Assembly (NCBI RefSeq): GCF_008364825.1
Contig: NZ_VTTO01000004.1
Span: 387,202-451,201 of the forward strand
Source: Azospirillum sp. B21
GTDB taxonomy: Bacteria > Pseudomonadota > Alphaproteobacteria > Azospirillales > Azospirillaceae
Direction: 5' to 3'
Length of the DNA stretch: 64,000 nt
A program made the position numbers and the translations under genes. Shown one piece after another: positions 35,827-44,930 of the stretch (positions are counted from its first letter, which is position 1; every line of letters starts with the position of its first letter). The notes under the pieces are model-generated. The model had not been told where the DNA came from. It did not search any database and saw only the letters and a program-made list of their open reading frames with translations.

Positions 35827-37041
35827 ATGGATTACGAAACTTTCTTCCGCAACCAGATTGCGACCCTGAAGCAGGACGGCCGCTATCGGGTGTTCGCCAA
35901 CCTGGAACGCCATGCGGGCAACTTCCCGACGGCGACCTTCCGCGATTCCAACGGGCGCGAGCGTCCGGTCACGGTCTGGTGCTCCAACGACTATCTCGGC
36001 ATGGGCCAGCACCCGAACGTGCTGAAGGCGATGCACGACGCGCTGGACCAGGTCGGCGCCGGCGCCGGCGGCACCCGCAACATCTCCGGCACCAACATCT
36101 ACCATGTGCTGCTGGAACGCGAGTTGGCCGACTTGCACCACAAGGAAGCGGCGCTGCTCTTCACCTCGGGCTATGTGTCGAACGATGCGACGCTGACCAC
36201 GCTGGGCAAGATCCTGCCCAATTGCGTGATCCTGTCGGACGCGCTGAACCACAACTCGATGATCACCGGCATCCGCAACTCGGGCGCCGAGAAGCACATC
36301 TTCCGCCACAACGACCCCAAGCACCTGGACGAACTGCTGTCCGGCATCGCTCCCGGCCGGCCGAAGGTGGTGGCGTTCGAAAGCGTCTATTCGATGGACG
36401 GCGACATCGCCCCCATCCACGACCTGTGCGACGTCGCCGACAAGCACGGTGCCATGACCTATCTGGACGAGGTGCACGCCGTCGGCATGTATGGCGCCCG
36501 CGGCGCCGGCGTGGCCGAGCGCGACGGTGCCATGGACCGGCTGACCATCGTCGAAGGCACGCTGGGCAAGGCCTTCGGCGTGCAGGGCGGCTACATCACC
36601 GGCTCCGCCGCGCTGATCGACTGCGTCCGCAGCTTCGCCGCCGGCTTCATCTTCTCCACCTCGCTGTCGCCGGTCCTGGCGGCGGGGGCGCTGGCCTCCA
36701 TCCGTCACCTGAAGAACAGCGACATCGAGCGGACGAAGCATCAGGAGCGTGCGGCCACCCTGAAGCGGATGTTCGCCGATGCCGGCCTGCCGGTGATGCC
36801 GTCGGTCAGCCACATCGTTCCGCTGATGGTCGGCGATGCGCACCGCTGCAAGCGTGCCTCGGACGAACTGCTGGAGCGGCATGGCATCTACGTCCAGCCG
36901 ATCAATTATCCCACCGTCCCGCGCGGGACGGAGCGGCTGCGCTTCACCCCGACCCCGCTGCACACCGATGCGCAGATGGGCATGCTGGTGGACGCGCTGC
37001 TGGACGTGTGGAGCCGGCTGGATCTGCGGCTCGCCGCCTGA
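35827..37041 (+). CDS. hemA: 5-Aminolevulinate synthase
   Basis: 404 residues; condenses glycine and succinyl-CoA, the first step of tetrapyrrole synthesis in alphaproteobacteria. The PLP lysine is Lys 248 in [50 protein letters not shown] and [12 protein letters not shown] are typical, and the C-terminus ends in a normal position. Start at ATG 35827 (MDYETFF) fits homologues; an in-frame GTG at 35800 would add nine residues. The perfect anaerobox upstream predicts induction at low oxygen, together with hemN and fixNOQP. Confidence 0.96.
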   Translation: MDYETFFRNQIATLKQDGRYRVFANLERHAGNFPTATFRDSNGRERPVTVWCSNDYLGMGQHPNVLKAMHDALDQVGAGAGGTRNISGTNIYHVLLERELADLHHKEAALLFTSGYVSNDATLTTLGKILPNCVILSDALNHNSMITGIRNSGAEKHIFRHNDPKHLDELLSGIAPGRPKVVAFESVYSMDGDIAPIHDLCDVADKHGAMTYLDEVHAVGMYGARGAGVAERDGAMDRLTIVEGTLGKAFGVQGGYITGSAALIDCVRSFAAGFIFSTSLSPVLAAGALASIRHLKNSDIERTKHQERAATLKRMFADAGLPVMPSVSHIVPLMVGDAHRCKRASDELLERHGIYVQPINYPTVPRGTERLRFTPTPLHTDAQMGMLVDALLDVWSRLDLRLAA

Positions 37042-37221
37042 GTTGAAAGCCCCCTGTCAAAGACCCCTTTGGCGGTAAGGACGTTTTGTCCTCTGGACAT
37101 ATGGGTCGGCCATCCCTAATTTGGGGATATGGTTGCGACCGGTTCGCAGTTTCTTCGCTGCGCGCCGGTCGTGACCGTGCCGTCCTTTTGTCTTTCCGGG
37201 GCATCGCCCAGGGGGTTCGCC

Positions 37222-37779
37222 ATGTACCGTGACAACTCGCTGATGCCGAAGGAGGCCGTGCGCCTCGTCGTCCTGGGCACGCTGATCCAGGGCGGGCCGC
37301 TGCGCTACGCCGATCTGGCCGGTTCCGTGCGTCATTTCCTCGACCGCATCATGGGTCCGTCGCTGGATCTGATGGGCACCTCGCTGGAGATGCTGCGCTA
37401 CGAGGGGCTGATCGAGGCGCTGGATGGCAGCGGCATGGAAGACAACGCCCTGCTGGGGCCGACCGAGACAGGCCGGGCGGAGTTCGAGACGCTGATGCGC
37501 GCCAATGTGCGCGCGCCGTCGGCCGATGGGCTGAACAAGCTGGTCATCGCGCTGAAGCTGCGCTTCCTGCACCTGCTGGACGTCGAGTCGCAGCGCGACC
37601 AGATCGACAATCTCGTGGCACTCTGCGAGACCGAACTGGCCCGGCTGGGTGACCTGAAGCGGGCGGATGTCGGCAGCGACGTCGGCAGCGACACCCACTT
37701 CGCCTCCTGGCTCGATCTTGATATCGCCCAGGCCGAAGACCGCCTGACCTGGTTCCAGGGGCTGCTGGCGCGGCTCTGA
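37222..37779 (+). CDS. Putative winged-helix protein, unrecognised family
   Basis: 185 residues. The first half (MPKEAVRLVVLGTLIQGGPLRYADLAGSVRHFLDRIMG... LEMLRYEGLIEAL) has the helix/turn/wing order of PadR-like regulators, and the second half (LKLRFLHLLDVESQRDQIDNLVALCETELARL) resembles the PadR C-terminal helical dimer region. A repeat GSDVGSD comes from a short DNA duplication. GGGGG lies six bases before the ATG. PadR-like is my best guess from pattern, not a firm assignment. It follows hemA by 180 bases. Confidence 0.6.
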   Translation: MYRDNSLMPKEAVRLVVLGTLIQGGPLRYADLAGSVRHFLDRIMGPSLDLMGTSLEMLRYEGLIEALDGSGMEDNALLGPTETGRAEFETLMRANVRAPSADGLNKLVIALKLRFLHLLDVESQRDQIDNLVALCETELARLGDLKRADVGSDVGSDTHFASWLDLDIAQAEDRLTWFQGLLARL

Positions 37780-37909
37780 CATCTTACACGACCCGGTGAT
37801 TTCGTTACGCGCGGCGCGCCCTTGCACATAGGGACGCGCCGCGTCTGTTTCGGCGCACGGTTTTGGTGTACGTTCGGGGTACCTCTTTCCTCGCGCCGGA
37901 ATCCGCTCC

Positions 37910-38686
37910 ATGGCCTCGTACCTGTCGACCGACGACCTCGAAGACCGCTTGCGCATGGAGTTCGTGGACGACGCGCGCGATCGGCTGGAGCTGATGAACA
38001 CGACGCTGGCGGACCGCGTGAAGGGCCAGCGCAGCGATGCCGAGACCATCGGCGTCCTACGGCTGGAGGCCCACAACTTCAAGGGCATGGGCACCAGCTT
38101 CGGCTATCCCACCGTCAGCCTCGTCGCCCACCGTCTGGAGGATTACCTCAGCGGCCTGAAGCGGCTGGACGAGAAGCAGCTGATCGACGCCCAGATCTTC
38201 ATCGACCGCATCTCCGAACTGGTCGACCGCGCCGAACAGCCGCTGCTGGCCGAGACCAACCGGATCATCCGCGCGCTGCCGGTGCGCTACGAGTTCCAGG
38301 TCACCGACGTCGAAGTCCGCAACGTCGAGATCATGCTGGTCACCCCGTCCAAGGTCGTCGCCAAGAAGCTGGGGACGGAACTGGCGGCCTGCGGCTTCCG
38401 CACCATGACGGTGACCGACCCGATCGAGTCGATCAGCCTCGCCGTCCGCGTTCCCCCGGACATGGTCATCGCGTCGATGGTGATGGACGGCCTGTCCGGC
38501 CTCGACCTGATCCGCGGCCTGCGCGCCATGAGCGTGACCCACCATGTGCCGATGGCGCTGCTGACCTCGCTGAACCTCGACCACCCGTCGCTGAAGGAGA
38601 TCCCGCACGGCGTCTCCGTCATCCGCGTCGGCGAGCATTTCGGCGACGACTTCGCCGCGGTGGTGGCCAAGCACAATCTCGGCTGA
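37910..38686 (+). CDS. Hpt domain fused to a pseudo-receiver domain
   Basis: 258 residues. Residues 10-115 form an Hpt-like four-helix domain with candidate phospho-histidine His 55 in LEAHNFKGMGTSFGY. Residues 140-255 have receiver-domain layout, but every conserved site is changed: the acidic pair is Thr-Pro (VTPS, 144-147), the phospho-Asp is Ser 189 in DMVIASMVMDGLSGLDL, and the conserved Lys is absent (RVGEHF). So it could take a phosphate on His but not pass it within the same protein. Partner kinases are not adjacent. Fold assignment is by pattern only. Confidence 0.65.
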   Translation: MASYLSTDDLEDRLRMEFVDDARDRLELMNTTLADRVKGQRSDAETIGVLRLEAHNFKGMGTSFGYPTVSLVAHRLEDYLSGLKRLDEKQLIDAQIFIDRISELVDRAEQPLLAETNRIIRALPVRYEFQVTDVEVRNVEIMLVTPSKVVAKKLGTELAACGFRTMTVTDPIESISLAVRVPPDMVIASMVMDGLSGLDLIRGLRAMSVTHHVPMALLTSLNLDHPSLKEIPHGVSVIRVGEHFGDDFAAVVAKHNLG

Positions 38687-38806
38687 TCGACCAAATCGGT
38701 CAAGCTGCCCCTCGTCTGAACGTCATCGTCATATAGCCGCGCTTGCGCCGGCGGGAATCCCCATGTTAGGCGTCGGACCGGTCCAATAGGCTGGAGCAGC
38801 GCCCGA

Positions 38807-39691
38807 ATGACGGAGGTTCTTCGCCGGTACGGCCCGGTCCTGACCGGGGCGATCCTGCTGGCGGTGGCGCTGTGGCTGGCGCTGCTGGTGGTGCTGCCGC
38901 AGCTGATGATGATCGGCTTCTCCTTCCGGCCGTCGCTGCCGCCGTCCAAGCTCGGCGGGCCGGAGGACGTGTTCACGGTCAAAAACTATCTGACGCTGTG
39001 GACCAACAGCATCCATCTGTCGATCTTCCTGAAGACGATCTGGGCCAGCGCCCTGGTCACGGCGACCACGCTGGCCGTCTGCTATCCGGTCGCCTTCTAT
39101 CTGGCGCAGGTGGCGCCGAAGCGGCGGCTGCCGCTGCTGATCCTGATGCTGGTCGTTCCCTTCTGGATCAACGAGCTGCTGCGCACCTTCTCCTGGTACA
39201 TCATCCTGGCCTTCAACGGGCCGCTGAACGCGATCCTGCTGAATCTCGGCATCATCGACGAGCCGCGGCGCTTCCTGGGCGGCGACGGCGGGGTGATCGT
39301 CGGCATGGTCTATGTCTACATCCTGTTCATGGTCTTCCCGCTCTACAACGCCATCGAATCGCTGGACCGCAACCAGATCGAGGCGGCGCGGGACCTGGGC
39401 GCCGGCTGGCTGCGCATCCATCGCCGCATCGTGCTTCCCCATGCCAAGCCCGGCATCGCCGTCGGCTGCATCATGACCTTCATGCTGGCGGCCGGCAGCT
39501 ACGCCGTGCCGGCCCTGCTGGGCGGGCCGAACAGCCGCTGGTTCACCGAGATCATCTACAACTGGTTCTTCGAGGGCGGGAACTGGAACCAGGGGGCGGC
39601 CTACGCCTTCATCCTGCTGGTGCTGTGCATCGGCTTCATCCTGGGCGCGATGCGGCTGTTCCGCGTCGGGCTGGCGGATATCGCGAAGTGA
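38807..39691 (+). CDS. ABC transporter permease, PotB-like (polyamine type)
   Basis: 294 residues, six membrane segments. The EAA loop (AARDLGAGWLRIHRRIVLPHAKPGI) marks an importer permease, and VVPFWINELLRTFSWYIIL plus LLGGPNSRWFTEIIYNWF are typical of the spermidine/putrescine PotB branch. It is followed after ten bases by a PotC-like permease. Neither the ATPase (PotA) nor a binding protein (PotD) is in the window. Substrate could also be other small cations or opines. Confidence 0.88.
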   Translation: MTEVLRRYGPVLTGAILLAVALWLALLVVLPQLMMIGFSFRPSLPPSKLGGPEDVFTVKNYLTLWTNSIHLSIFLKTIWASALVTATTLAVCYPVAFYLAQVAPKRRLPLLILMLVVPFWINELLRTFSWYIILAFNGPLNAILLNLGIIDEPRRFLGGDGGVIVGMVYVYILFMVFPLYNAIESLDRNQIEAARDLGAGWLRIHRRIVLPHAKPGIAVGCIMTFMLAAGSYAVPALLGGPNSRWFTEIIYNWFFEGGNWNQGAAYAFILLVLCIGFILGAMRLFRVGLADIAK

Positions 39692-39701
39692 GCCCGCAAC
39701 C

Positions 39702-40529
39702 ATGACCGCCGCCCGACTCCGCCGCCTGCTGACCGGCGCCTATCTGGTGCTGTTCTTCGGCTATCTGTTCCTGCCGCTGGGCATCATGGCGGCGGCGACC
39801 TTCAACAGCAGCCGCTTTCCCACCGTGACGCCGTGGATGGGCTTCACGCTGAGCTGGTTCCAGGCGCTGTGGGACGACCAGCGCATGTGGGCGGCGCTGG
39901 GCACCAGCCTGATGGTGGGGGCGGGGGTGATCGCGTTGGCCGTACCGCTGGGGCTGGCGGCGGCGCTGCTGCTCGACCGGCTGCACAGCCGGGCCAAGAC
40001 CTTCCTCTATGCGTTGATGGTGTCGCCGCTGCTGACGCCGGGGGTGATCGTCGGCATCTCCACACTGGTGTTCTGGCGGGAGTGGTTCGGGGTCAGCGGC
40101 GGGCTGTTCCTGACCGTCGTCGCGCAGTCCAGCTTCATCGCCGCCTATGCCATGCTGCTGTTCTCGGCAAGGCTGGAGCGGTTCGATCTGGTGCTGGAGG
40201 AGGCTGCGCTCGACCTCGGCGCCACGCATGGGCAGGTGTTCCGGCGCATCACGCTGCCGTACCTGATGCCGGCGATCCTGTCGGCGTCCCTGCTGGCCTT
40301 CCTGCAGAGCTTCGAGAACTACAACACCACGCTGTTCGTGCGCGGGCTGGACACCACACTGACCGTCTACATCGCGACCAAGGTGCGCACCGGCCTGACC
40401 CCGGCGGTCAACGCGCTGTCGCTGGTGCTGATCGCGCTGACCATCCTGGGCGCCGTCGCCTACGAGATCCTGCGCCGGCGCGAGGCGCGCCGGCTGGCAG
40501 GGTCCGCAGTAGCCTTGGAGTCGGCCTGA
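39702..40529 (+). CDS. ABC transporter permease, PotC-like (polyamine type)
   Basis: 275 residues, six membrane segments, with the EAA loop EEAALDLGATHGQVFRRITLPYLMPA and the SFENYNTTLFVRG segment typical of the PotC partner. It starts ten bases after the PotB-like gene and would form the permease heterodimer with it. It ends at a convergent small gene, so no ATPase gene follows. Confidence 0.88.
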   Translation: MTAARLRRLLTGAYLVLFFGYLFLPLGIMAAATFNSSRFPTVTPWMGFTLSWFQALWDDQRMWAALGTSLMVGAGVIALAVPLGLAAALLLDRLHSRAKTFLYALMVSPLLTPGVIVGISTLVFWREWFGVSGGLFLTVVAQSSFIAAYAMLLFSARLERFDLVLEEAALDLGATHGQVFRRITLPYLMPAILSASLLAFLQSFENYNTTLFVRGLDTTLTVYIATKVRTGLTPAVNALSLVLIALTILGAVAYEILRRREARRLAGSAVALESA

Positions 40530-40532
40530 GGC

Positions 40533-40778
40533 TCAGTCCTCTTCCGCCTCGTCGGCGTCCGCCTCGATCTGGGCGGCGAGGTCGCGCAGCATGTCGATCA
40601 CGTCTTCGTGGCTGGTCTCGTCCACGGCGGCGTTCACCGCGGCCTCGATCATGGCGACGGCGATGTAGGGGCCGAGCGGGCCACCTTCCTTGATCGCCTC
40701 ATCCAGATGCTTTTCGGCGATCGACAGCGCCTTTTCGAACAGCGCCTCGGCCGTCTGGTTGGTGGTGTCCTTGCTCAT
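40533..40778 (-). CDS. Small acidic hypothetical protein
   Basis: 81 residues, predicted all-helical, starting MSKDTTNQTAEALFEKALSIAEKHLDEAIKEG and ending in an acidic run (ADADEAEED). There is no recognised family. The start at 40778 is preferred because the longer frame upstream is Arg-rich and atypical. Its stop lies three bases from the PotC-like stop. Confidence 0.65.
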   Translation of the reverse strand: MSKDTTNQTAEALFEKALSIAEKHLDEAIKEGGPLGPYIAVAMIEAAVNAAVDETSHEDVIDMLRDLAAQIEADADEAEED

Positions 40779-40957
40779 CGTCCGGTCCGTTGCGGAGGGT
40801 TGGTCCGACTCCAATAACACGCCCAATCGGCGATTGGCGCGGGAATTCGCGGGGTCCGCCGCAAATAGCGGCATCAAACGGGAGGCCGGGCTTGCGCCGC
40901 CCCCCGACCATACGCCACAGTCCGGAAGTGGATTGACCTATACGGCAAGGGAACAGC

Positions 40958-41380
40958 ATGACCGGCACGCCCGACCTGACCAGCCCCGACCTCTACCGCT
41001 TCTGGTGGGAGGAGCGCGTGCGCTTCAACGACCTCGATGCGGTGGGGCATGTCAACAACAACGCCATCGGGGTTTATTTCGAGCAGGCGCGAGTCGCCCT
41101 GATCCATCAGGTCGGCGGCTTCACCGACGAGGTTCCCTGGACGGTCGTGCTGGCCCGCAGCCTGATCGAATACAAGGCGGAACTGCTCTATCCCAACACG
41201 GTCCGCGTCGGGGCGCGGACGCTTCGGCTGGGAACCAGCTCGATCACGCTGGGCTGCGCCATCTTCCTGGGCGACCGCTGCATCGCCACCCAGGAAGCCG
41301 TGGCGGTGATCGTCGACAAGGCTGCCCATCGCCCGACTCCCATTCCGGAACCGTTGCGCGCCAAGCTGCTGGAGGCGTAA
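40958..41380 (+). CDS. Acyl-CoA thioesterase, 4HBT hot-dog fold
   Basis: 140 residues. The 4-hydroxybenzoyl-CoA thioesterase motif is visible at VRFNDLDAVGHVNNNAIGVYFEQAR (residues 21-45) with the catalytic Asp in the NDLDAVGHVNN segment. YbgC/FadM-like enzymes hydrolyse short or long acyl-CoAs. No linked operon partner; an RNA methyltransferase gene starts 36 bases downstream. Confidence 0.87.
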   Translation: MTGTPDLTSPDLYRFWWEERVRFNDLDAVGHVNNNAIGVYFEQARVALIHQVGGFTDEVPWTVVLARSLIEYKAELLYPNTVRVGARTLRLGTSSITLGCAIFLGDRCIATQEAVAVIVDKAAHRPTPIPEPLRAKLLEA

Positions 41381-41416
41381 AGGGGGGCGCACTTCTCCCT
41401 CACCGGACCTCCCGTC

Positions 41417-42763
41417 ATGACGCGCTCACCCCAGCGCCCTTCCGGCAAGCGCCCCTTCGCCAAGGGACGCCCGCCCGCCCGCAAGACCAACCATGCTTCT
41501 GCCGAAACGCGGGAGCTGGAGGTCGCCATCACCGATGTCGGCGCTCGCGGCGACGGGCTGGCCTTCGCCGAAGGCTTGCGTCTGTTTGTGCCCTACACGG
41601 TGACCGGCGACCATGTGCGCGTACGCATCGGTGACGGCGATGGAAAGGGGGAAGGCGTACGGGCCGAACTTGTTGAAATTCTTGAACCCGGCCCCGGACG
41701 CCAGACGCCACCCTGCCGTCATTTCGGCCGCTGCGGCGGCTGTACGCTCCAACACATGGACGATGCGACGTACGCGGCCTGGACCGTCGGAATGGTGCGC
41801 GGCGCGCTGGAACGGGTCGGGTTGGGTGAGGTGCCGCTGGAACCGCTGGCGCGCACGCCGGCCGGTGCCCGCCGCCGCGCCCGCTTTGCGGCTCTGAAGC
41901 GCGGCAAGCGTGTCTGGTTCGGTTTCAATGAACGCCAGAGCCACAGGCTGGTCGACCTGGAGGAGTGCCCCGTTCTGGCCTCCCGCCTGTTCGCCTTGGT
42001 GGAGCCCTTGCGCGGTGTACTGGCGGAGATCCTGCCGGACGGCGGCGACGCCGACGTGGTGCTGACCGACCTGGAGGGCGGGGCCGACCTGCTGCTGGTC
42101 GGGCCGCGCAGCCTCGACCGTGCCGCGCGTGAGGCGCTGGTCGCCTTCGAGCCGGAACGCATCGCCCGCATCGCTTGGCAACCCACCGACCGCGCCGCGC
42201 CGGAACCGGTGGCGAACCGACGCCCGGCCTTTATTCGTTTCGCAGACGTTCCGATCCAGCCGCCGCCCGGCGCCTTCCTCCAGGCCAGTGCCGAGGGCGA
42301 GGCTGCCCTGGTTGCCGCGGTGCGCGAGGGGGTGGGGCCGGCGGCCCGCATTGCCGATCTGTTCGCCGGCATCGGCACCTTTTCCATTCCGCTTGCGCAA
42401 CAAGCAGCGGTCCATGCGGTGGAGGGCGACGAGCCGGCTGTGGCGGCGCTCGGCCGCTCGGTCCAGGGACTGCGGCTGACGGCGGAGCGCCGCGACCTGT
42501 TCGACAATCCGCTAAGCGCCAAGGAACTCAATCGTTACGATGCCGTGGTGTTCGATCCGCCGCGCGCCGGTGCTGCAGCCCAGGCGGCGGCGCTTGCCGG
42601 CAGCAAGGTGCCACGGGTGGTGGGGGTGTCCTGCAATCCGTCGAGCTTCGCCCGCGACGCGCGGGTGCTGGTGGATGGCGGCTATCGTCTGGTGAAGGTC
42701 TGGCCGGTCGACCAGTTCCTATGGTCGGCCCATGTCGAGGTGGTTGGCCTGTTCGAGCGGTGA
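41417..42763 (+). CDS. 23S rRNA (uracil-C5) methyltransferase, RlmD/RumA family
   Basis: 448 residues. An N-terminal basic tail is followed by a TRAM domain (VAITDVGARGDGLAFAEGLRLFVPYTVTGDHV), then a 4Fe-4S motif CRHFGRCGGCTLQH. The C-terminal SAM domain has LFAGIGTFSIPLAQ, FDPPRAG and the catalytic cysteine in VVGVSCNPSSFARD. These features identify the RlmCD/TrmA class; which uridine is modified cannot be told by eye. It ends next to a GC-rich palindrome shared with the purH-rpoH junction. Confidence 0.9.
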   Translation: MTRSPQRPSGKRPFAKGRPPARKTNHASAETRELEVAITDVGARGDGLAFAEGLRLFVPYTVTGDHVRVRIGDGDGKGEGVRAELVEILEPGPGRQTPPCRHFGRCGGCTLQHMDDATYAAWTVGMVRGALERVGLGEVPLEPLARTPAGARRRARFAALKRGKRVWFGFNERQSHRLVDLEECPVLASRLFALVEPLRGVLAEILPDGGDADVVLTDLEGGADLLLVGPRSLDRAAREALVAFEPERIARIAWQPTDRAAPEPVANRRPAFIRFADVPIQPPPGAFLQASAEGEAALVAAVREGVGPAARIADLFAGIGTFSIPLAQQAAVHAVEGDEPAVAALGRSVQGLRLTAERRDLFDNPLSAKELNRYDAVVFDPPRAGAAAQAAALAGSKVPRVVGVSCNPSSFARDARVLVDGGYRLVKVWPVDQFLWSAHVEVVGLFER

Positions 42764-42773
42764 GGAGGTTGGA

Positions 42774-42822
42774 CCCCCACCCTGACCCTCCCCCGCTGGG
42801 CGGGGGAGGGTCAGGGTGGGGG
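42774..42822. repeat. GC-rich perfect palindrome (copy 2) between convergent genes
   Basis: Arms 42774-42796 and 42800-42822 are perfect reverse complements (23 bp, loop TGG). The core CCCTCCCCCGC/GCGGGGGAGGG also occurs at 12243-12267. Located between the convergent RlmD-like gene and rlmI, it could stop transcription from both sides. Confidence 0.9.
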
Positions 42823-42842
42823 CATTCGAAGACTGAACGCCT

Positions 42843-44054
42843 TCAATCCAGCTGCAGCACGATGGCCTTGAGATAGGCCGACTCCGGCAGATGCGGGTGG
42901 ACCGGGTGGTCCGGACCGGCGCCGGCGCTGCGCAGGATGCGGCCGGTGCGGCCGGCATCGTGCAGGCCGCGGGCGACCTGTTCGGCAAAAGTCGGCGGAT
43001 CGACATTGTGGCTGCACGACCCGCACAGCAGAAAGCCACCGGGCGCCGTGATCTTTGCGGCCAAGCGAGCCATCTTGCGATAGGCGCGGCAACCGGCTCC
43101 CAGATCCTTCTTCGATTTTACGAAGGCCGGCGGGTCGGCCACCACCACCTGGAAGGTCTCGCCAGCGGCGCTAAGACGCTCCATCTCCTGGAAGGCGTCG
43201 GCCTTGCGCGCCTCGAAGCGGTCGGCGACGCCGTTCGCCTCGGCGGCGCGGGTGGCGTTCTCCAGCGCCAGGGCGGAGCGGTCGACCGCAACCACATGGG
43301 TGGCGCCGGCCACTGCGCATTGGATGCCGAAGCCACCGTTGTAGCTGTAGAAGTCGATGGCGCGCCCGCCCTTTGCCAGCGAGGCGATGAAGGCGCGGTT
43401 GTCGCGCTGGTCGTAGAACCAGCCGGTCTTCTGGCCGTCCAGCGGATTGGCGAAGAAGGTCACGCCGTTCTCTTCCAGCCGGATCGGGCCGTCGAGCTCG
43501 CCCTTCGCCAGCCGGGTCTCCTCGGTCAGACCCTCCAGTGCGCGCTGGCTGCCGTCGTTGCGCAGGATGACCGTGCGCGGCGCCATCACCTCGTCGATGG
43601 CGGCCAGGATGTCGTCGATACGGTTGTCCATGAAGACGGAGTTGGCCTGCACCGTCACTACGTCGTCGAAACGGTCGACGATCAGGCCGGGAAGACCGTC
43701 GGCCTCGGCATGGACCACGCGGTAGAAGGGACGGGAGAACAGCCGCTCGCGCAGTTCGACCGCGCGGCGCAGCCGGTCTGTGATGAAGGCATGATCCACC
43801 ACGGTCGCCGGATCGCTCGACAGCAGCCGCGCGGCGATCAGCGTGTGCGGATTGAAGGTGTAGATGCCCAACGGCGTCCCGCCGGGGTCCAGAAGCCGAA
43901 CCGGGGTGCCGGGCGGGACCGCCTTGGCGATGGTGTCCATCTGGACTTCGTTGGAATAGACCCAGGGATGCCCCTGCATGACGCGCCGCTGGCGGCCGGC
44001 CTGCAGGTGGATCGGCGGGTACTTCTTGACGGGTTTGGTGCCGGTGTCGCTCAT
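42843..44054 (-). CDS. rlmI: 23S rRNA (cytosine-1962-C5) methyltransferase, RlmI type
   Basis: 403 residues. An N-terminal PUA domain (QRRVMQGHPWVYSNEV... GTPVRLLDPGGTPLGIYTFNPHTLIAARLL) is followed by the EEHD-like region and a Rossmann domain with DFYSYNGGFGIQCA, FQVVVADPPAFVKSKKDL and the catalytic cysteine region LLCGSCSHNV. This is the RlmI architecture. Start at 44054 is preferred over a longer frame. The acetyltransferase-like gene lies upstream on the same strand. Confidence 0.9.
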   Translation of the reverse strand: MSDTGTKPVKKYPPIHLQAGRQRRVMQGHPWVYSNEVQMDTIAKAVPPGTPVRLLDPGGTPLGIYTFNPHTLIAARLLSSDPATVVDHAFITDRLRRAVELRERLFSRPFYRVVHAEADGLPGLIVDRFDDVVTVQANSVFMDNRIDDILAAIDEVMAPRTVILRNDGSQRALEGLTEETRLAKGELDGPIRLEENGVTFFANPLDGQKTGWFYDQRDNRAFIASLAKGGRAIDFYSYNGGFGIQCAVAGATHVVAVDRSALALENATRAAEANGVADRFEARKADAFQEMERLSAAGETFQVVVADPPAFVKSKKDLGAGCRAYRKMARLAAKITAPGGFLLCGSCSHNVDPPTFAEQVARGLHDAGRTGRILRSAGAGPDHPVHPHLPESAYLKAIVLQLD

Positions 44055-44135
44055 GGGGCCGCATCCTAACGGCAAATCGCCGGCGTGCAACGGATCCCTG
44101 GCAACGGATCCCTGAAAGTCCCGGATGCCGGGCGG

Positions 44136-44684
44136 CTACTCCACCCCGCGCAGGCTGTCCGCCACGGCGGGGGCATTGTCGTTGACCACGGCCAGATCCT
44201 TGCAGAAGCGGATCGTCTCCTGCCGGTGGCCTTCGGTGCGGAAACAGTCGGGGATCGGACTGCGCCGGGCGTCCAGCGGGAGATGGCGCTCCGGCAGGGT
44301 GGTGTGGATGGCGGCGCAGCCGAGCTGCCGGGCCAGCGCCTCCATCGCCCGCAGCAGGGTCTCGGCGATGCCGGCCACGTCGAACAGGTCCAACACCACG
44401 AAGTTGTCAACGCTCAGCACCCGGCCGTGGCGCAGGTGCGGCTCCACCGCGTAGGAAAACAGGCCGTGCATGTAGCCCTGGGCGTTCTGCACGGTGATGA
44501 TGCCGGCATCAGCGGGCAGGCCGGAGCGCCCGGCGCCACCACCCTTGCTTGCGGTTCCCAACACCGCTGCGGCAAATGCGCGCCATTGGTCGACCCCCAG
44601 TCCCGGCGAGATTGCGCAGACCAGCGGGTAGGCCTGGTCGACTTGGCGCCGACCAAGGGGTTTCGCGATGAAACTGTCGTCCAT
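44136..44684 (-). CDS. GNAT-like acetyltransferase, divergent from fixN
   Basis: 182 residues. The order of secondary structure resembles GNAT proteins: LVCAISPGLGVDQWRAF, strand/loop GIITVQNAQGYMHGLFSYAVEP, strand SVDNFVVLDLF, then helix GIAETLLRAMEALARQLGC and strand AAIHTTLP. The usual R/Q-x-x-G-x-G/A acetyl-CoA loop is not clear, so the assignment is tentative. The Fnr-type site at 44743-44756 sits about 65 bases upstream of its ATG, a typical activating position. A TTG start at 44756 would add 24 residues but would place the start inside that site. Confidence 0.6.
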   Translation of the reverse strand: MDDSFIAKPLGRRQVDQAYPLVCAISPGLGVDQWRAFAAAVLGTASKGGGAGRSGLPADAGIITVQNAQGYMHGLFSYAVEPHLRHGRVLSVDNFVVLDLFDVAGIAETLLRAMEALARQLGCAAIHTTLPERHLPLDARRSPIPDCFRTEGHRQETIRFCKDLAVVNDNAPAVADSLRGVE

Positions 44685-44742
44685 TTCAGTCCGGCCGATT
44701 GCAAGGACACTGAACGATGGCAGGGCGGGCCCGCCAGGGTCG

Positions 44743-44756
44743 TTGACGTAGATCAA
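44743..44756. promoter_or_regulatory. Fnr/FixK-type anaerobox in the fixN divergent region
   Basis: TTGACGTAGATCAA matches TTGAT-N4-ATCAA at nine of ten positions. It lies 174 bases before the fixN ATG and about 59 bases before the ATG of the divergent acetyltransferase-like gene, so it may serve both promoters. Confidence 0.82.
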
Positions 44757-44930
44757 TGTTGTACAAGCCCCCCCTACACATAGTGGGGCCCATTGGAGAC
44801 AGGCGCGCCCGGCGTCCCTCTTGGCATTCCCGAGTGCAACCTGTCCCGCTCCTTAACAGTACGTACCCAGTGGTGGTGCAACCCAGACGGTGCGGCCTCG
44901 CGGCCGCCCGGGGCAAACGGGAGAGATTGT

